The translations under genes and the position numbers were made by a program. The notes beneath the pieces are model-generated. The model worked only from the letters and a program-made list of their open reading frames with translations, had not been told where the DNA came from and did not search any database. Shown here piece by piece: positions 24,507 to 37,700 of a DNA stretch of 64,000 bases. The DNA is taken from positions 186,001-250,000 of the forward strand of contig QNQO01008305.1 of assembly GCA_003290165.1 (NCBI GenBank), written 5' to 3'. The DNA is from Berberis thunbergii. Lineage: Eukaryota; Streptophyta; Magnoliopsida; Ranunculales; Berberidaceae. Every line of letters begins with the position of its first letter. The first letter of the stretch is position 1.

Positions 24507-25969
24507 AATATTGCTATATTTATAGACCGTACTATCTTTTCCTCGACTAAAACTACTAAACTATATAAAAAAAATAATGTTTACAACGAGATTGAACTAT
24601 TGACTAGAGAGAAACTCCACTTAAGTTTTACTAATTAGGCTAAGAAAAAATAACTTCCAAAATAAATAAGAACAATACAAAATTTATCTAGAATTTGGGG
24701 CCCAAAAAATTAACATTTTGTAGGGACTCGAAATGGTGCTTCTTTGGATTGAGGTCATAGTCAAATCCGCTTTTGAATGCATGAGACGGTGAACTAGCTT
24801 AAGAGTCTTAAACCCTATAATTATGTCTCAACTCTTGCCATGTTTATGTGAAATTATCTTAGCCAGATACGAATAAAGCCATGAAGAATTAATTACTAGA
24901 AATAGAATATGTATAATGAATTGATCGCCTATGGTGGTATTCTCGTATTTTGTAGCATGCACTATCGCAATTTCTAAAGCTCCTAAGCCATTACGGTTGT
25001 TGATCGTAGTCTTTCCAATGGAAGCATTATTCTTGATTGAACTAAGAACAATTTTTAACATGTTTTGTTTGTTCATTAATTGTTATAAACGTGTATATAA
25101 GCGACAATCTCATCTATCAACTCTTAGACTATAGTTATATAAACAAAGTATAATAGCTATTATAACTGAGTTGAGCGACAAAAAACCAATGTGCAACAAC
25201 TATACGAGATCGGGTATATATATATTGAGTTAAATTTATTTAGGTACATATAACAAAATAGATGTTCAATTATTATATACTTTATTTGGTTTTTGGATTT
25301 TAACTGCAAAATTCATGTAGAACGAGTTCAACCATTTGACGTTTAAGACACACCAATAAAACTCTTTCGCCAGTGTATCCAAGAAAATCAACAAGATGAG
25401 TGGAGAGTTTGAGATCCATGTAGTAGAATCCATCAAATTTTACTTATCACCATATATATAGTGGGTTCATGTGACGTTTTATCAGAAGATAACTCCTATA
25501 TGTTTATGGTTATTAGTGATCTTTGGTGAAACCAATTAAGAACAAACAGTCAAATGCCGATGGAGTGTCTACTTATGTCAATCCTCTCATAAAGAACTTT
25601 ATCCTTAATGCATAAAAGATGTTAGATATTGCGGTTAAGATTGCTCGATTAAACTACGAGCTGAAGGATAATAAATAAATAAACTAATGAGTATATCAAA
25701 TAAGTTAAAATCATGCCGACAAATCTCAATGTTTTTAATCTAGTTTAGCAAATTACTTAATGGAGAGGAAAGTTGAGATTATGCAGAGGTTTCGTGCAGG
25801 GAAGGAGGTGATAATGCAAATGCCTCTGTGGGTGCTTCAGAAGGGTCTACTTCTTGAGCTGAATAGTATTTTCATTGTTATTTAATTTCAAAAAATATAT
25901 TATTTAATATAATTTAAAGCACATTTGATTAAATAAAAGTTATAAATACATAAACAATGAAAATTAACA
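24507..25969. other. AT-rich intergenic DNA, no gene recognised
   Basis: No frame with a recognisable domain. The stretch flanks hAT-3 on one side and the Harbinger relic on the other. Confidence 0.5.
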
Positions 25970-26720
25970 TACCACAATTGTCCACCTGGCTTGTAAAACT
26001 CAAAATGCGCGTTATACATCTTTCCTGACAGTTTATTGTTGTTGAGTAAATGGTCGTTACTTCACAGCTAATAGTTTGAATCAGAGCCGCATATTTAGAC
26101 TATATCATGTATAAGAAAAATGCCCCATATCGTACTCATGGTTGCTCACCTCAAAGTAAATCTTAGGTGCAATATTGTTGGCTGTGATGTTGAGAAATGA
26201 AAAAATGATCTAACACATTAACATCATTGTGTGACCCAACCATATCAAATAAATGATGTAATACCAAAATCGACATATCTTCGGTAACTTAAGGGACAAT
26301 TGTTGGTTTTATCACTTACCCCACGTGAGTCCTATGCCAAGCCACATGATAGTTTTTCACTTATAGTGCATACAATCCAAACTTTCCAACATATCTGAAA
26401 ATTCCCGAGTTTGTGTTTGCCACAATAAACGTTAAAAATCATAATCGTCTAGTTTGTGCATGTATTCATCACCGCAAATGCCGATTACATCTTATAAAAA
26501 CCATTCACCTTGTCCAAAACAATATTTATGTGAATTCACACAGTCATCAAGTTGATTGGCTAGACAACCATACACAAGTATACAAATTGCGACCATCATT
26601 TGTTGCGATGGACAAGTAACCCAAATTCTCAGTGACTTATTGGCGTTCTATAAAGTAATGATCACGTTGCTAAAAAACACTCAAAATGCAAATAAACCTG
26701 ACTTATTCGATTGCGTCGAT
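25970..26720 (-). pseudogene. PIF/Harbinger-type transposase relic
   Basis: Reading the minus strand from about 26600 down to 25980 gives, across several frames, the ordered landmarks of a plant Harbinger (DDE_Tnp_4) nuclease: DEYMHKLDDYDF, then EFSDMLESLDCMHYK (family: GMLGSIDCMHWKWKNCP), then a KICRFWYYIIYLIWLG block (family: DLWIWHAFFGLPGSNND), then NIAPKIYFEVSNHEYDMGHF, then VRKDVYNAHFEF (family: SARKDVERAFGVLQ). Stops and shifts break every block. The Asp of the LDCMHYK block is kept. Inverted ends were not located, so this covers the coding relic only. Confidence 0.7.
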
Positions 26721-28464
26721 GAAAGTAAGAATCTTTCTAGTCAACTCGTGTGACTGCGTTGATGAAAATATAAATCTTGCTATTCAACTTTTAGCGAAAG
26801 GACCAAACCCATTTAATGCTAATGAGGGTTTATCATTCAAATATTAGTGTTAGACACAGGCTATGCGTGTGCATGCTCACTATTTTTCTTTACATTTTTT
26901 TGTAAATAGAAATAAAAAAAATCAAATACATGTACAAAAGTCATTTATCCATTTGTGAGGGGGGTTCATAATTTAACAAAACATGTTAATTGTGAAAAAT
27001 TCATCAACTTTGTACAAAATTATAATTTAGAAAAATAAATAATTTCAAAATTTAAAATTTTATAATTAACAAAATTTACCCAAGGATACTAGGAGCCACT
27101 TGTAATTATTTGTAAGGGCCTCTAAATAAATCATTATTATTTGAGGAGGTTTAAGCATTTTTTTTAAAAATTGTGTTCTCGCTGGTAAATACAAAAAGTA
27201 CATGTATTGTTTTGTCTTTTACATCAATTGCTTTTAATTATATTTTTTTGCGAGGAATGCATTTTAGGAAGTATAAAAAATGACATTGAAGAAGAAGAAG
27301 AGATCATCTTGGTTGTCGATCGATCGAGGAAAGAAGACTGGATTACTTGCGCTTTTCGAGAGATAAGAACTGTAAGTGAGAATAATGAATGAAGAATGTG
27401 AGCGAGAGAAGTAGCCGTTGCAGAATTGGCTTGTAGGTCAAGTAGGAAGTAAGTTTTGCAGGTGTGGTACGTGTACGAGTCAAGATTAAGAAAAATTCAA
27501 AATTGTTCTTCTTGTTTATGCAGGTGGCAACATAAAATTACACGCCATTGTATCATAAAACGTTTGGATATGTTTAAAAAAAAAAAAAATCAGAAATGAT
27601 GTAAACATCAAATAAATAAGAAATTTATATGCTTGCACGTGTTTAAAAGTAAAAAAATAAACCGTGGTTTGTTTATTACTAGAGTATGCCCCGTGCCGTT
27701 GACACTTCACATAATTTTATTTTTGCTAATTATTTTGTACTGAGCATCTCTGTCACAATTCTCATTTTCGTTTTCAATCAGTATTGAAGTGTAAGCCGAT
27801 TATAAGTGTAAGCCTGTTCAGTCAAATTTGAATCAATTTAGGGAAAAATTTAAAAGCCGAGAATGAGTTCTCTCTCAATCTTTGAATTAGCCAAAAAATG
27901 AAATTTAGGGTTTTTGTTTAAACGTGCATTAAGGTGCCCAACTCATTTTTTCTGGTATGATCGACACGTCTCATTGCTTCTAAAAATATTAAATACATGT
28001 AATACATTATATTTTTTAATTATAAAATATATATTTTTAATAATTTGGCCCTTATATTGATCATTGATTTTGTTTGAAAGATCTTCAAAAATGCATTTTA
28101 ACGATATTAAGTTTATCAAAATCCAACAACGATGTAGATAATTATGATAATTTTCATTTTGCTAAAAAGAAAACACAATATTTATTCTCTCTGCCACATG
28201 TACATCCCACCAACTTTTTTCAAAAGTTTTTTTCATTATTTTTGCCCTTCTACATACTTTATATTTACAAATATGTCATTATAGGAAATGAATCTTAACC
28301 TTCAAATTCAATACATTTCCTAACTTTCAATTCTAACCATCTTTTATCTCTGATCCTCAGCAAAATAAGGTAGTCACGTTAAAAGATAAACTGTGGTTTG
28401 TTTATTATAGGGCAGTTTTGTAGATTTTTGTTGCTATTAGGGGTATTTTTAGCATTTGAAATTA
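26721..28464. other. AT-rich intergenic DNA, no gene recognised
   Basis: Nothing recognisable as a gene. The stretch includes short A and T runs and a phrase (aaactgtggtttgtttatta) present near 27660 and again near 28388, so part of it is a local repeat. Confidence 0.45.
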
Positions 28465-28726
28465 GGGTGTGTTTGGTTGCATGGAATCCTATGCCATGAG
28501 AATCCATGAGGGGACCACTACATTTTAGACTAAATTGATATATCACTCCACATCCACCATTTGGTTTGTGATTCCCATGTTTATGGAACTTCCATTCCCA
28601 GCGTTGATCACAAAATCAAATGGTGGTAAAATGGTAAATATGGAGTGATATATCAATTTAGCCTAAAATGTAGTGGTCCACTCGTAGATTTCCATGGCAT
28701 AGGATTCCATGCATCCAAACACACCC
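28465..28726. mobile_element. Tourist-like MITE (PIF/Harbinger type)
   Basis: The ends GGGTGTGTTTGG (28465) and CCAAACACACCC (28726) are perfect inverted repeats. Both sides carry the 3-bp duplication TTA (28462-28464 and 28727-28729). The inner arms also pair (atggaatcctatgccat with atggcataggattccat, and tgatatatcac with gtgatatatca), so the 262-bp unit is nearly palindromic. TTA duplication with these ends is classic for Tourist MITEs. It lies about 250 bp upstream of the inferred first exon of the arginyl-tRNA synthetase gene. Confidence 0.9.
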
Positions 28727-28979
28727 TTAGTGTTGAAAGGGCTCTGAATTAGGGCAGCAGTAGAGAAGAGATGAACATAAAGATGGGCTATAATGAGAAG
28801 GACCTTCAAACTCTTAAGCCAGGGCCAGCCCCAACAATTAATCTGCGATAAGAATGCCGTCCTAGACCCCTGGTGGCGCAGCGCAGCACAGCACAGCACA
28901 GTTTTTCTCAAGAAAACACATCTCTCTAATCTCAGCGTGGAAGGGGAACAAACACTAATAAAACCATAACTTATCAACT

Positions 28980-31760
28980 CTACGCGGTCCCCCCTTCACA
29001 CAATCTCTCCGTCATTTCCTCAAACACTCTCCTTCTCCTCTAATCTACTGCTATCTCGAACCAAAGCGACTCTTCAAACCCAATCTCTTTGGAGCTATTT
29101 CAATTCAACTTGTTTCGATTCGGGTTGCTGCGGTTTCATCAAAGTCACTAATTTGGTCTCTCATAAGCGATTTCATTTCAATTAGTTTGTCAGGTGAGGC
29201 AAGTCAGTCCACTGCCTTCGGATTCTTTTTTTATTCATTCTATTAATTCGTTAATGTTTGATTTTGCTACCCACATTGTATTGATTTTGTACGAGCAATT
29301 CGTTTTCATACATTACAATTTGAAATTCATGTATAATTTTGGATATTACTGCGAATATTTGCTTCATTAGTTATCTCATATGGTTCCAAGTTGTGGCGCT
29401 AATTCATTATATTGTTTAGTGCAAATTTTTATGTCTTGGATGTTGTTCAATTAATTGTAGTAAATGTTTTGATTATAACTGACATATAATCAATATTTGA
29501 TTTTCCTTAGCATTAGTTATTTATTGATATTTTGGTCACTATTATAGTTGCTTGCCAACATGTCAATAATTGTCGATGTTAACAATTTCTCTCCAAGAGA
29601 CACCCTGTCATTGTTTGAGCATTCTTATTAATGCGAAGGATCACCATGCTGTCAGCTTAACTTGTCACTTAAGAAGTATAACATTGATGTTATTCATTAT
29701 AGTTTCTTTTAATTCGGAAAATTTGAAAAACCTACTTTCTTGTCCAACAGTCCAATATGTTACCTTCCTTGACCCAAAAGATATGTCTATTTGAAAATTT
29801 ACAGCCAAGTGCCAAAAGTTCATGGCACCCAATACTCATATCAGGTTGAAGTCAGGGATCTTGGCAGACATAAAGAGTTCCAAAGAACAACCTTAGTAGA
29901 TTTTAGACTAAAGATAGGCAAGAGAGGGACTTTGATGCCCTACTTAATTTCTGGATTTTAGATGATTTTTGCAATCTGGGTCAGCTCTGTTTGCTCTTGT
30001 TTTAGTCGAGATCAGGTTTGGTTCTTTTGAGAGTTGTTGTAAGCCTTGAACCTTCTAAGAAGTCAAGGCATTTGTAAAGAGGTTTGATGGATACCTACAC
30101 ATTGAAAAAGAATTTATAGGATGAAAGATAGATTTATCTTTTATCTGTCCATAGTCATGCATGAGCTAGAGTGAAAATGTTGAGATATTCACACAAGATT
30201 TTGATAAAAGAATTCCATTTGTAAAATATGGGAATGGTCTGTCAACTTTCAAGGATTTTATGCTTGGTATTTCGAGTTTGGACAAAGGATATTCGCTTGG
30301 TAAATCGTAAAATAAATATATTTCTAAACAAAATTTCTCTTTTAGTCTACCCACACATTTTTTATTAACGACACATCACATTTTGTTCATAGATTAATTA
30401 GAATCATGAATAGTGACACATAATTTTTACCATTCTACCTTTTGTTTGTTCGTTTTACCTCGAAAGCAACAAGGAGAAAGAAAATTGAGGAAAAAGGGCA
30501 AGGCAAAAGGCTAGGAAAGGGAAAGGCTAGGAAAGGGAGATGGAGATGGAGATGGAGATGAAGATGAAGAGGGAAGAGACTATTGTGGCTTTGTTCAAGC
30601 TGAGTGAGCTTCCAATATATGTTCTTTCTCTTGTATCATGTGAACAAATCAGGGCCTTTTTTTTTGAATGAGATCTATGGACATTTAGATACCTTTGGTT
30701 ATTTAACTCATATCCTACGACCCCAATAGTTATTTTGATTACTATCTTGTGACTTAAAAATATTAGGTGTTTAAAGAGCTTTTGCCATGCGTAAACGTTT
30801 TGTGATATGGGGTTGTTGTTTTTTTTTCCACTTGAACTGGATATTTGAGATATGCAGTCAAGGATGCACGGACACGACACACTGACTTGACAAGTTTAAA
30901 AAAACTAGGACTCGGCGATACAGTGACACGTCATATATATTTAATTTTTTTCAATAAAACCAAATAAAGATAAACGACAATTCAACAAAGAACGAGTTTA
31001 AATAGAAAACAAACAATGCATCCATCTTTCTATTGTAAGTAGGAAAAATAAATAGAAAAGAACACGATGAAAGAATAATAGAGAAAAATAAGAGGTATAA
31101 AAGTGGAGAAGAAAATAACATTCTGTTAGAAAAAAACGAAGTAAAGTAAAGAAGTAGAGGAGAAAAGAATCAAAGGAGAGAAGAATAAACAAAGATTAAG
31201 AAGAAGCTTAGAGGTGCATAGCCTACCCATATGCTTTAATGGCCTTTCATCGCCTTATCTTGACTCTTAAATCGTAATTGAAAGTTTATCACTTCTGATG
31301 GACTAACAACCTTCAAATTAGGTGGTTATTTGAGTCCAATTAAAAATAAAAAATAAAATAAAGTTGGTTGTTCTGACCGAGTTTTGGGTGTGTTAGAGGT
31401 GTGTCCAACACGTTGACCACATTGACTATGTGTTTGACTTGGTCGACACGTTGACCAAGTGTTTGATACGTGTCGAAGGTGTGTCGGTGTCGGATACTTG
31501 TCGAACACGGGTGCAACAAGTTTTCTGAAGAGTTCGTGCATCCTTGTATGCAGTCCATTTTTGAAACGAGAAGAAATGCACTACTAACATGTTTGGCATG
31601 TTAAAATACTAAATTCTAACGTTTTTTTTTTCTTCCCTTTTGAATATTATTTTATCTCCGAAGAATGTTGGCATTGATTTTTTCTTTGGTGCCTTTTGCA
31701 GCTCTATAGATCTTCAGTTGGCCTTTACCGTTATACGGTATGCTAGTTTGAGAATATAAC
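28980..31760 (+). other. Inferred 5'-UTR exon and UTR intron of the arginyl-tRNA synthetase gene
   Basis: A CT-rich leader-like stretch (about 28980-29193) ends in TTTGTCAG|GTGAGG, a strong donor. The next strong acceptor is gccttttgcag at 31691-31701, 59 bp before the CDS start at 31761. The stretch from 31702 to 31760 would be the second UTR segment. The implied intron (29194-31701, 2.5 kb) contains a complete hAT element. The transcription start is not visible. This is inference from splice-site strength and leader composition; cDNA would decide. Confidence 0.5.
30859..31546. mobile_element. Second hAT family: CAAGGATGCACG element with perfect 8-bp duplication
   Basis: It starts CAAGGATGCACGGACACGAC at 30859 and ends CGTGCATCCTTG at 31546. 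The flanks are identical: tatgcagt at 30851-30858 and 31547-31554. It is a 688-bp non-autonomous hAT with no transposase frame. Both sub-terminal zones carry gacac/gtgtc words; the right one is the more repeated (gtgtttgatacgtgtcgaag). It lies inside the inferred UTR intron of the arginyl-tRNA synthetase gene. Perfect flanks suggest it is younger than most TAGGGGTGGGC copies. Confidence 0.9.
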
Positions 31761-34700
31761 ATGAGCATCACAACATCGTTGTTCCTTCCTTGTCACTCCC
31801 TTCATCGTTTCTCTCATCTCCACAACTCTTCGTCGCTTTCCAAAACCGGTAGCTTTTCTTTCTCTTTCAGTCTAGTCTTCCCATAAAACCCCCTTTTCAA
31901 TAGTCACTCCCATTCTAACTTTTCTTGTTTAAATCAATCATTTTAAACCTTAGTTTTTAATTTTTTTTTTTTTAATTTAATCTAATTTTGTAGATAACAA
32001 GAAACATTGAAACATACATTGATTTATTGAGTTGTGGTGAAACTAGACAGTTTTCTCTAGAGCAACTTATAGAAGAAGACTAGTTTCAGTCACCAACTCC
32101 CCAACCCCAATAGTTGCTGCGACTTCCATGGTAAGTTTTCTTTGTACCCATTTCAAGATGCCCCATGTTTTAAGTTTCTTCTATTTATTGGTGTTCATTG
32201 ATTTTTTTCTTCAATGGGTACAGGAAGAAGACAATGATGGAAGCGTTAAGCAACAACTAGCAAAGCTATTTGAAACTTCACTCATATTGACTGTTCCTGA
32301 TGCATCAAACTTAGAGGCCGAGGTTGTACCCTGTGCAACTGCAAAGTTTGGTGATTACCAATGGTATTGTTCTCTCTATTTTTCTTTATGTTGATGTATT
32401 GATTTTGGTAAAGTTTATATAGAATAGGATAGGTTTCCCAAATGATGGTATTCATCATGCTTTTGAGAAAATTTTCTACTGGCATGGTATTTACGAATCT
32501 GTCTTCAATTGAGAGTTTGAGACAGTAGTTATACCTCCTTATTTTCTTATTTTTTGGCTTATCAAGTAACAATGCTATGAGGCTGTGGTCCACGATGAAG
32601 GGAAAGACAACTGAATTCAAAGGCCCGCCCTCAATTGGACAGGTATTGAATAAAATTGTGATTGTGCTGGTCAATTTTTAGAAAATAAACTTGTTTAAGC
32701 ACGGAATGGCTATATGAATTGTTTCCATCTCTGTGTCTATGTTGCAGGCCATTAAGAAAAATCTTCCTGAGTCCGAAATGATTGAATCTTCATCTGTTGC
32801 AGGAGCTGGATTCGTGAATGTCAGATTGGCAAATAAATGGATAGCTAAGGTGTGGAATCTATCTGTGGAAGTTCTTTGGAAAACTTTTATCATATGTGAG
32901 TTAGCTTGACGTAGAAACATTATCTGTGGTTACAGAGCATTCAGGATATGCTAACAAGAGGTATTGAAATATGGGCACCTAAGCTTCAAGTGACTAAGGC
33001 CGTGGTTGACTTTTCTTCCCCCAATATTGCAAAAGAAATGCATGTTGGTCACTTACGGTCTACTATTATCGGTGATACACTCGCTCGTATGCTAGAGTAT
33101 TCCAATGTTGAAGTTCTTCGAAGGAACCATGTCGGTGACTGGGGTACACAGGTTGTTTTTCTTGTCTGAGTATTCTGTTTCTCACTTGATAGAAAAACGG
33201 AATCCTATATGCTACTATATTAATCTTACTGTAAAATTTTTGTATCTGTAACTGGACGTGGTAATAATTTTGTATCCATTGTTGTTATATACTCAAGATT
33301 TTCTCTACTCGTTTTACCTATACATGCTCTTGTTCGTATGTGTGGGTGGTTACATATGCTCTTCCATGGACTCGTGTATACATTCTAGTACGTAATGTGT
33401 GTTTTGCAGTTTGGCATGTTGATTGAGTATTTATTTGAGGAGTTTCCAAATGGGGAGGATGCACCGGAACAGGCAATTGGAGATCTACAGGTAACTATGA
33501 AAAAATTCTAACATGTTTGGCCTCAAAGATCCACCGTAAACTGCAAATGATCCTATTGTCTGTTTTCATTATATTTGCATTACCTTTCCCATGAACAAAT
33601 ATAATATATATTTTGATTTAATATCTCTAGCAGGCAGGAGTATGCTACAGTTAATTTAATTTGTCAAGATTAGCTTTACTTAAACATATATTTCCATTTT
33701 GTTTTCTTGTCTCACACACACGTACATAAATATATACATATATATAATTTATTAATTTTTTTTTTCTTCACAAACATTTTCTCATTCAAATTCTTTCCTG
33801 TCGGTTCTTTATTGTATTCTCAGGCATTCTACAAGGCTTCAAAACAGAAGTTTGATGCTGATCCTGTCTTTAAGGAAAGGGCACAAAGGGCAGTGGTTCG
33901 CCTCCAGGTGAAGTACTTAAATTTTTTTTTTTTTTTAAATCTATTCAAAGTATGATCTTGCGTTCTGATCTGTTCGTTACATGAAAGGGAAATGAAAATT
34001 TGGATTGGTGCCTTGGTGGACATCTTTATATCTGTTAAAGTTATTTCTGTTCTTATTATGGTGCTTTACAGGGTGGGGAAGATAAGTATCGTAAAGCATG
34101 GGCACAAATTTGTGAAATCAGCCGTAGGGAGTTCGCTAAGGTTTATCAATGTCTGAGAGTTCAGTTGGAGGAAAAGGTATTTCTTCTTCTTCTTCTTCTT
34201 CTTCTCTCTCTTTATCTTTTTTTTTTGTCTCGAATCGAAATGACAACTTCTAGAAACAGAAAAATAGTGACACTCAACAGCAATCAATAGTGATCACATC
34301 TAACTTCATTAAATCATGTACTATATACTTGTACACATTACAAGAGGGTGACAATCATTTTTTTGAATTCTGGAAATAGACTTTTCATTGCTGGGATGGT
34401 TGCATTTGGTGGGAAAGAAATGCTAGTCTTTAAAGAAAATAAATCAGATGTGCACATTTTCAATGGTATCAAAGGTTTGATAGGGTCATGGCAAAATACT
34501 CAGGGTATCCATTTCAACATTTTTTGACCGTTGCAATAAGAGGATATCATTGATTATGTTGGCTCATTTTACCTTGTATTCTAAGCTATGGCTACTTTTG
34601 TGATGGGTACCAAGGATCACTGAATGTTTTATTTTTGTTAGGGCGAAAGCTTTTATAATCCATATATTCCTGGGGTTTTGGAGACTCTGGGGCATCTGGG

Positions 34701-37700
34701 GTTGATAGAAGAAAGTGATGGTGCTCGTGTTATCAAAATTGAAGGAGAAAGTATACCTTTGATTGTTGTAAAGAGTGATGGTGGATACAACTATGCTTCA
34801 ACTGATCTAGCTGCTCTTTGGTTAGTTTCCAAAGACCTGCACAATTTGCTCATTTTGGTTCATATGATAGATTGTTTTTTTGTTATTTTCTTCTTGTTTC
34901 ATATTATTGTAGATCAGTTTTTTTCTTCAATTAGACCAACCATCTTTCGCTTAGGTTGTTTTGTTCTGGTTCATATTATTGTATTCTTTGCAGTTTCATT
35001 GATTCATATATTTGATTTGTTTAAGTTTGTGACAAGTGTTATATGGGAAGTAGGGCTCCATATCAAGCTAGATAGTTCTATGAGTTGCAGTGAACAAATC
35101 CCAACACCCCTTTAGGATCTGTTAGGTTACAATTGACAAAAATAAAATAAAACACTCAACTAGATCTAGAAGAACAAATCTAAGTGCAAAGAACAGAGAA
35201 AACAACACACCACAACACAAAGATTTATGTGGTTCACCATAAGGGCTACTTCACGGGCTAAAAGCGTTGGAATCTCCGATTTCAATATAAATTGTAGAGT
35301 ACAACTTTGAATGACACCACAACATGTCCCATAGATTTCAATCAAAGACCATAACCCAAACCTCTCCAAGCCCTTTTAACTGGACAATGTTACAATAACA
35401 ATGGTGGTTTCTTCTCTTCTTCTCATGCACTCCTCAATCTCTGAGACAAACATACTCGCACACACTCTATTTTGTCACATAATTCTCCGGAATTATAGAA
35501 GTTATCAACAAACAACTTCCCAAAAAGAGTTGGAGAAACTTCCCAAACCACCCAAACTATCCAACTGTTGAGTGTGCATATCAAACCAGTATTTTTGAGC
35601 CAAAATTCGACAATCTTCACCTTTTGTGAAAAAATTTGACGGGCCTTGTGAAGATTAATGTTCCACCTTGGTAGAAACCTTTTTCTACCTCAATTACCTC
35701 AATGCACTCAAGTGGTGAGGTGACCCTTCAACTTAATCAGTTTGAGATTTAACAAGTTCAAGCAATGCTTGAACTTCTTGAATACACTGACTTGGTGAGA
35801 AAATGTGTTGCGTTCTCATTCGTGTGAACTTTCTGAACAACAATATCTCCCAAAGCAACCCAATCATGAATATGGAACTTGAAATCGATGTGCTCGGTTC
35901 TTGCATGGTACATCTGATTCTTTACTAAACGTATCGTCCTTTGACTGTTGCAATGCAACGAAATTGATTATTGTCCAAGTCCAAGCTCTCTTACAAAACC
36001 TTTCAGCCAAACAACTTCTTTGACGTCTTCGTAAGTGCCATGTATTCACTTTCTGTTGTAGACAATACCTTGCTGACTGCAACATAGATCTCCATAAAGT
36101 TTGATATTGTTGATGCTAAACCCGTGTCCACTCTTCTAGCCTGTCATTTTGCATTGAGAACAGAGCAAAGCCCTTCTACATTGAGGAGATTATGAAGATT
36201 TCAAAGATACCGTATGCTAATGTGGTGGGTTGTCATATGTACGCCATGGTTTGCACAAGGCCGAATATTTCCTGATTAGTGTTGTAAGTATATGACATCC
36301 AAGGAAAATGGATTATGAGATATTTGAGAGGCACTGGTAACTTGGGGATTGTTTGTTTGAGCGAAAGCACAACGTTGATTGTGTCGTTGGATTTGTAGAT
36401 TCAAACTATGCTTTGTAAACTATGCTGGTGATTTGGACAAATTTTTCAATTAAAATGTGCAACTCACTTACACTCTGTGGGATGTTGATCTACTGTGGAT
36501 GCTGTCTTTGTCGTTAAATCATGCAGCTGGTTGTCTTATATATAATTCCAATATACTTTGTCATAATTTACACCTACTTTTTCATAATTTACAAATATAA
36601 TTATGGAGGCATTTAAATTTCGAAATTATTCTCAAGTCATTTGAGTTACTGAGGAAGTACTGGGAATTACTTGGATGAGTACGATACGATATGTATTGTA
36701 TCTAAGCCTCATTGATACGGTACATATATATTTTATGATATATTGATATAAGATGATGGAGGGATGTATCATCCTTATACAAGTGACGTGAATGGTTGGA
36801 TGGATGATAACCATTAGCTTGCTAATATGTGCTACACAACTCATATCAATGGAAGTGTTTTTGGGACCTCCTTGCTTCCACAAGTCTTATTTATCTTTTT
36901 TATATTCTTAAATACATAACGTATTTCATATATATATTGATTTTTGCAACGTATCTTGCGATACACGATACATTATTACATGTATCTTAAATTTAGGTTT
37001 CGGATATACGGTAAGATAAACGTTTTGATAACTATAATTCACACCCTTAGCTCTCAATATAGAAATGTGTTGGATAAGTAAAGGAAAAATGTACATTTAA
37101 CTACAAAAGTTATTTCAATTTTAAAATAACATAAGTATATAACATCCCCCAAAAGGAAAAAACTCCATGATCACGCGATGTGCAAATGGTGGCTTCTAAT
37201 CATCTTCTACTAAATGTTAATGTCATTGTCTTTGACATCATTAGGGCTCCCTTGACCACATTTTATACCTTCCCCTTTTGTATCAAGCCATGTAGTCCTA
37301 GGTGCTAGGTGAGGCCGAGAGCTTGTCCTGGGCGCCCAACTCGCTCTGGGTAAAAAGTAAGATGCCAATGTTATAAAGGCAGAAATTAAAATATTGTAGT
37401 CAAAGGCTATATAAATTTCCTTTTTAACATTAGGCGGCTCCTAGGGGAGGCAAGGCAGTGAAGTCGAGCACAACTCGAGACTGCATAGGGCATATTCCGC
37501 TTCCTCGCCTATCATGAGATGTCATTAATCTACTCCTTGACCATGTACTTGGTCTTGCATTATTAGCTTCCCTTGCATCTCTATAAAGGAAACAAAAATG
37601 GCAAAAATGTTCCAGCGGGTGGTACTTAGGTTTCTTGTTCTAACTTGACCTTGTAATTTGCACAACCTTTTTCAAGGTTTCCTAGTTTCAGAGGGTGGTA

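Noticed and set aside
32282..32674. A 130-residue minus-strand frame
   Set aside because: Antisense to synthetase exons 3-4 and intron 3; no domain.
34678..35115. A 145-residue plus-strand open frame
   Set aside because: The first part is exon 10 of the arginyl-tRNA synthetase; the rest is intron read-through past a good donor site at 34821.
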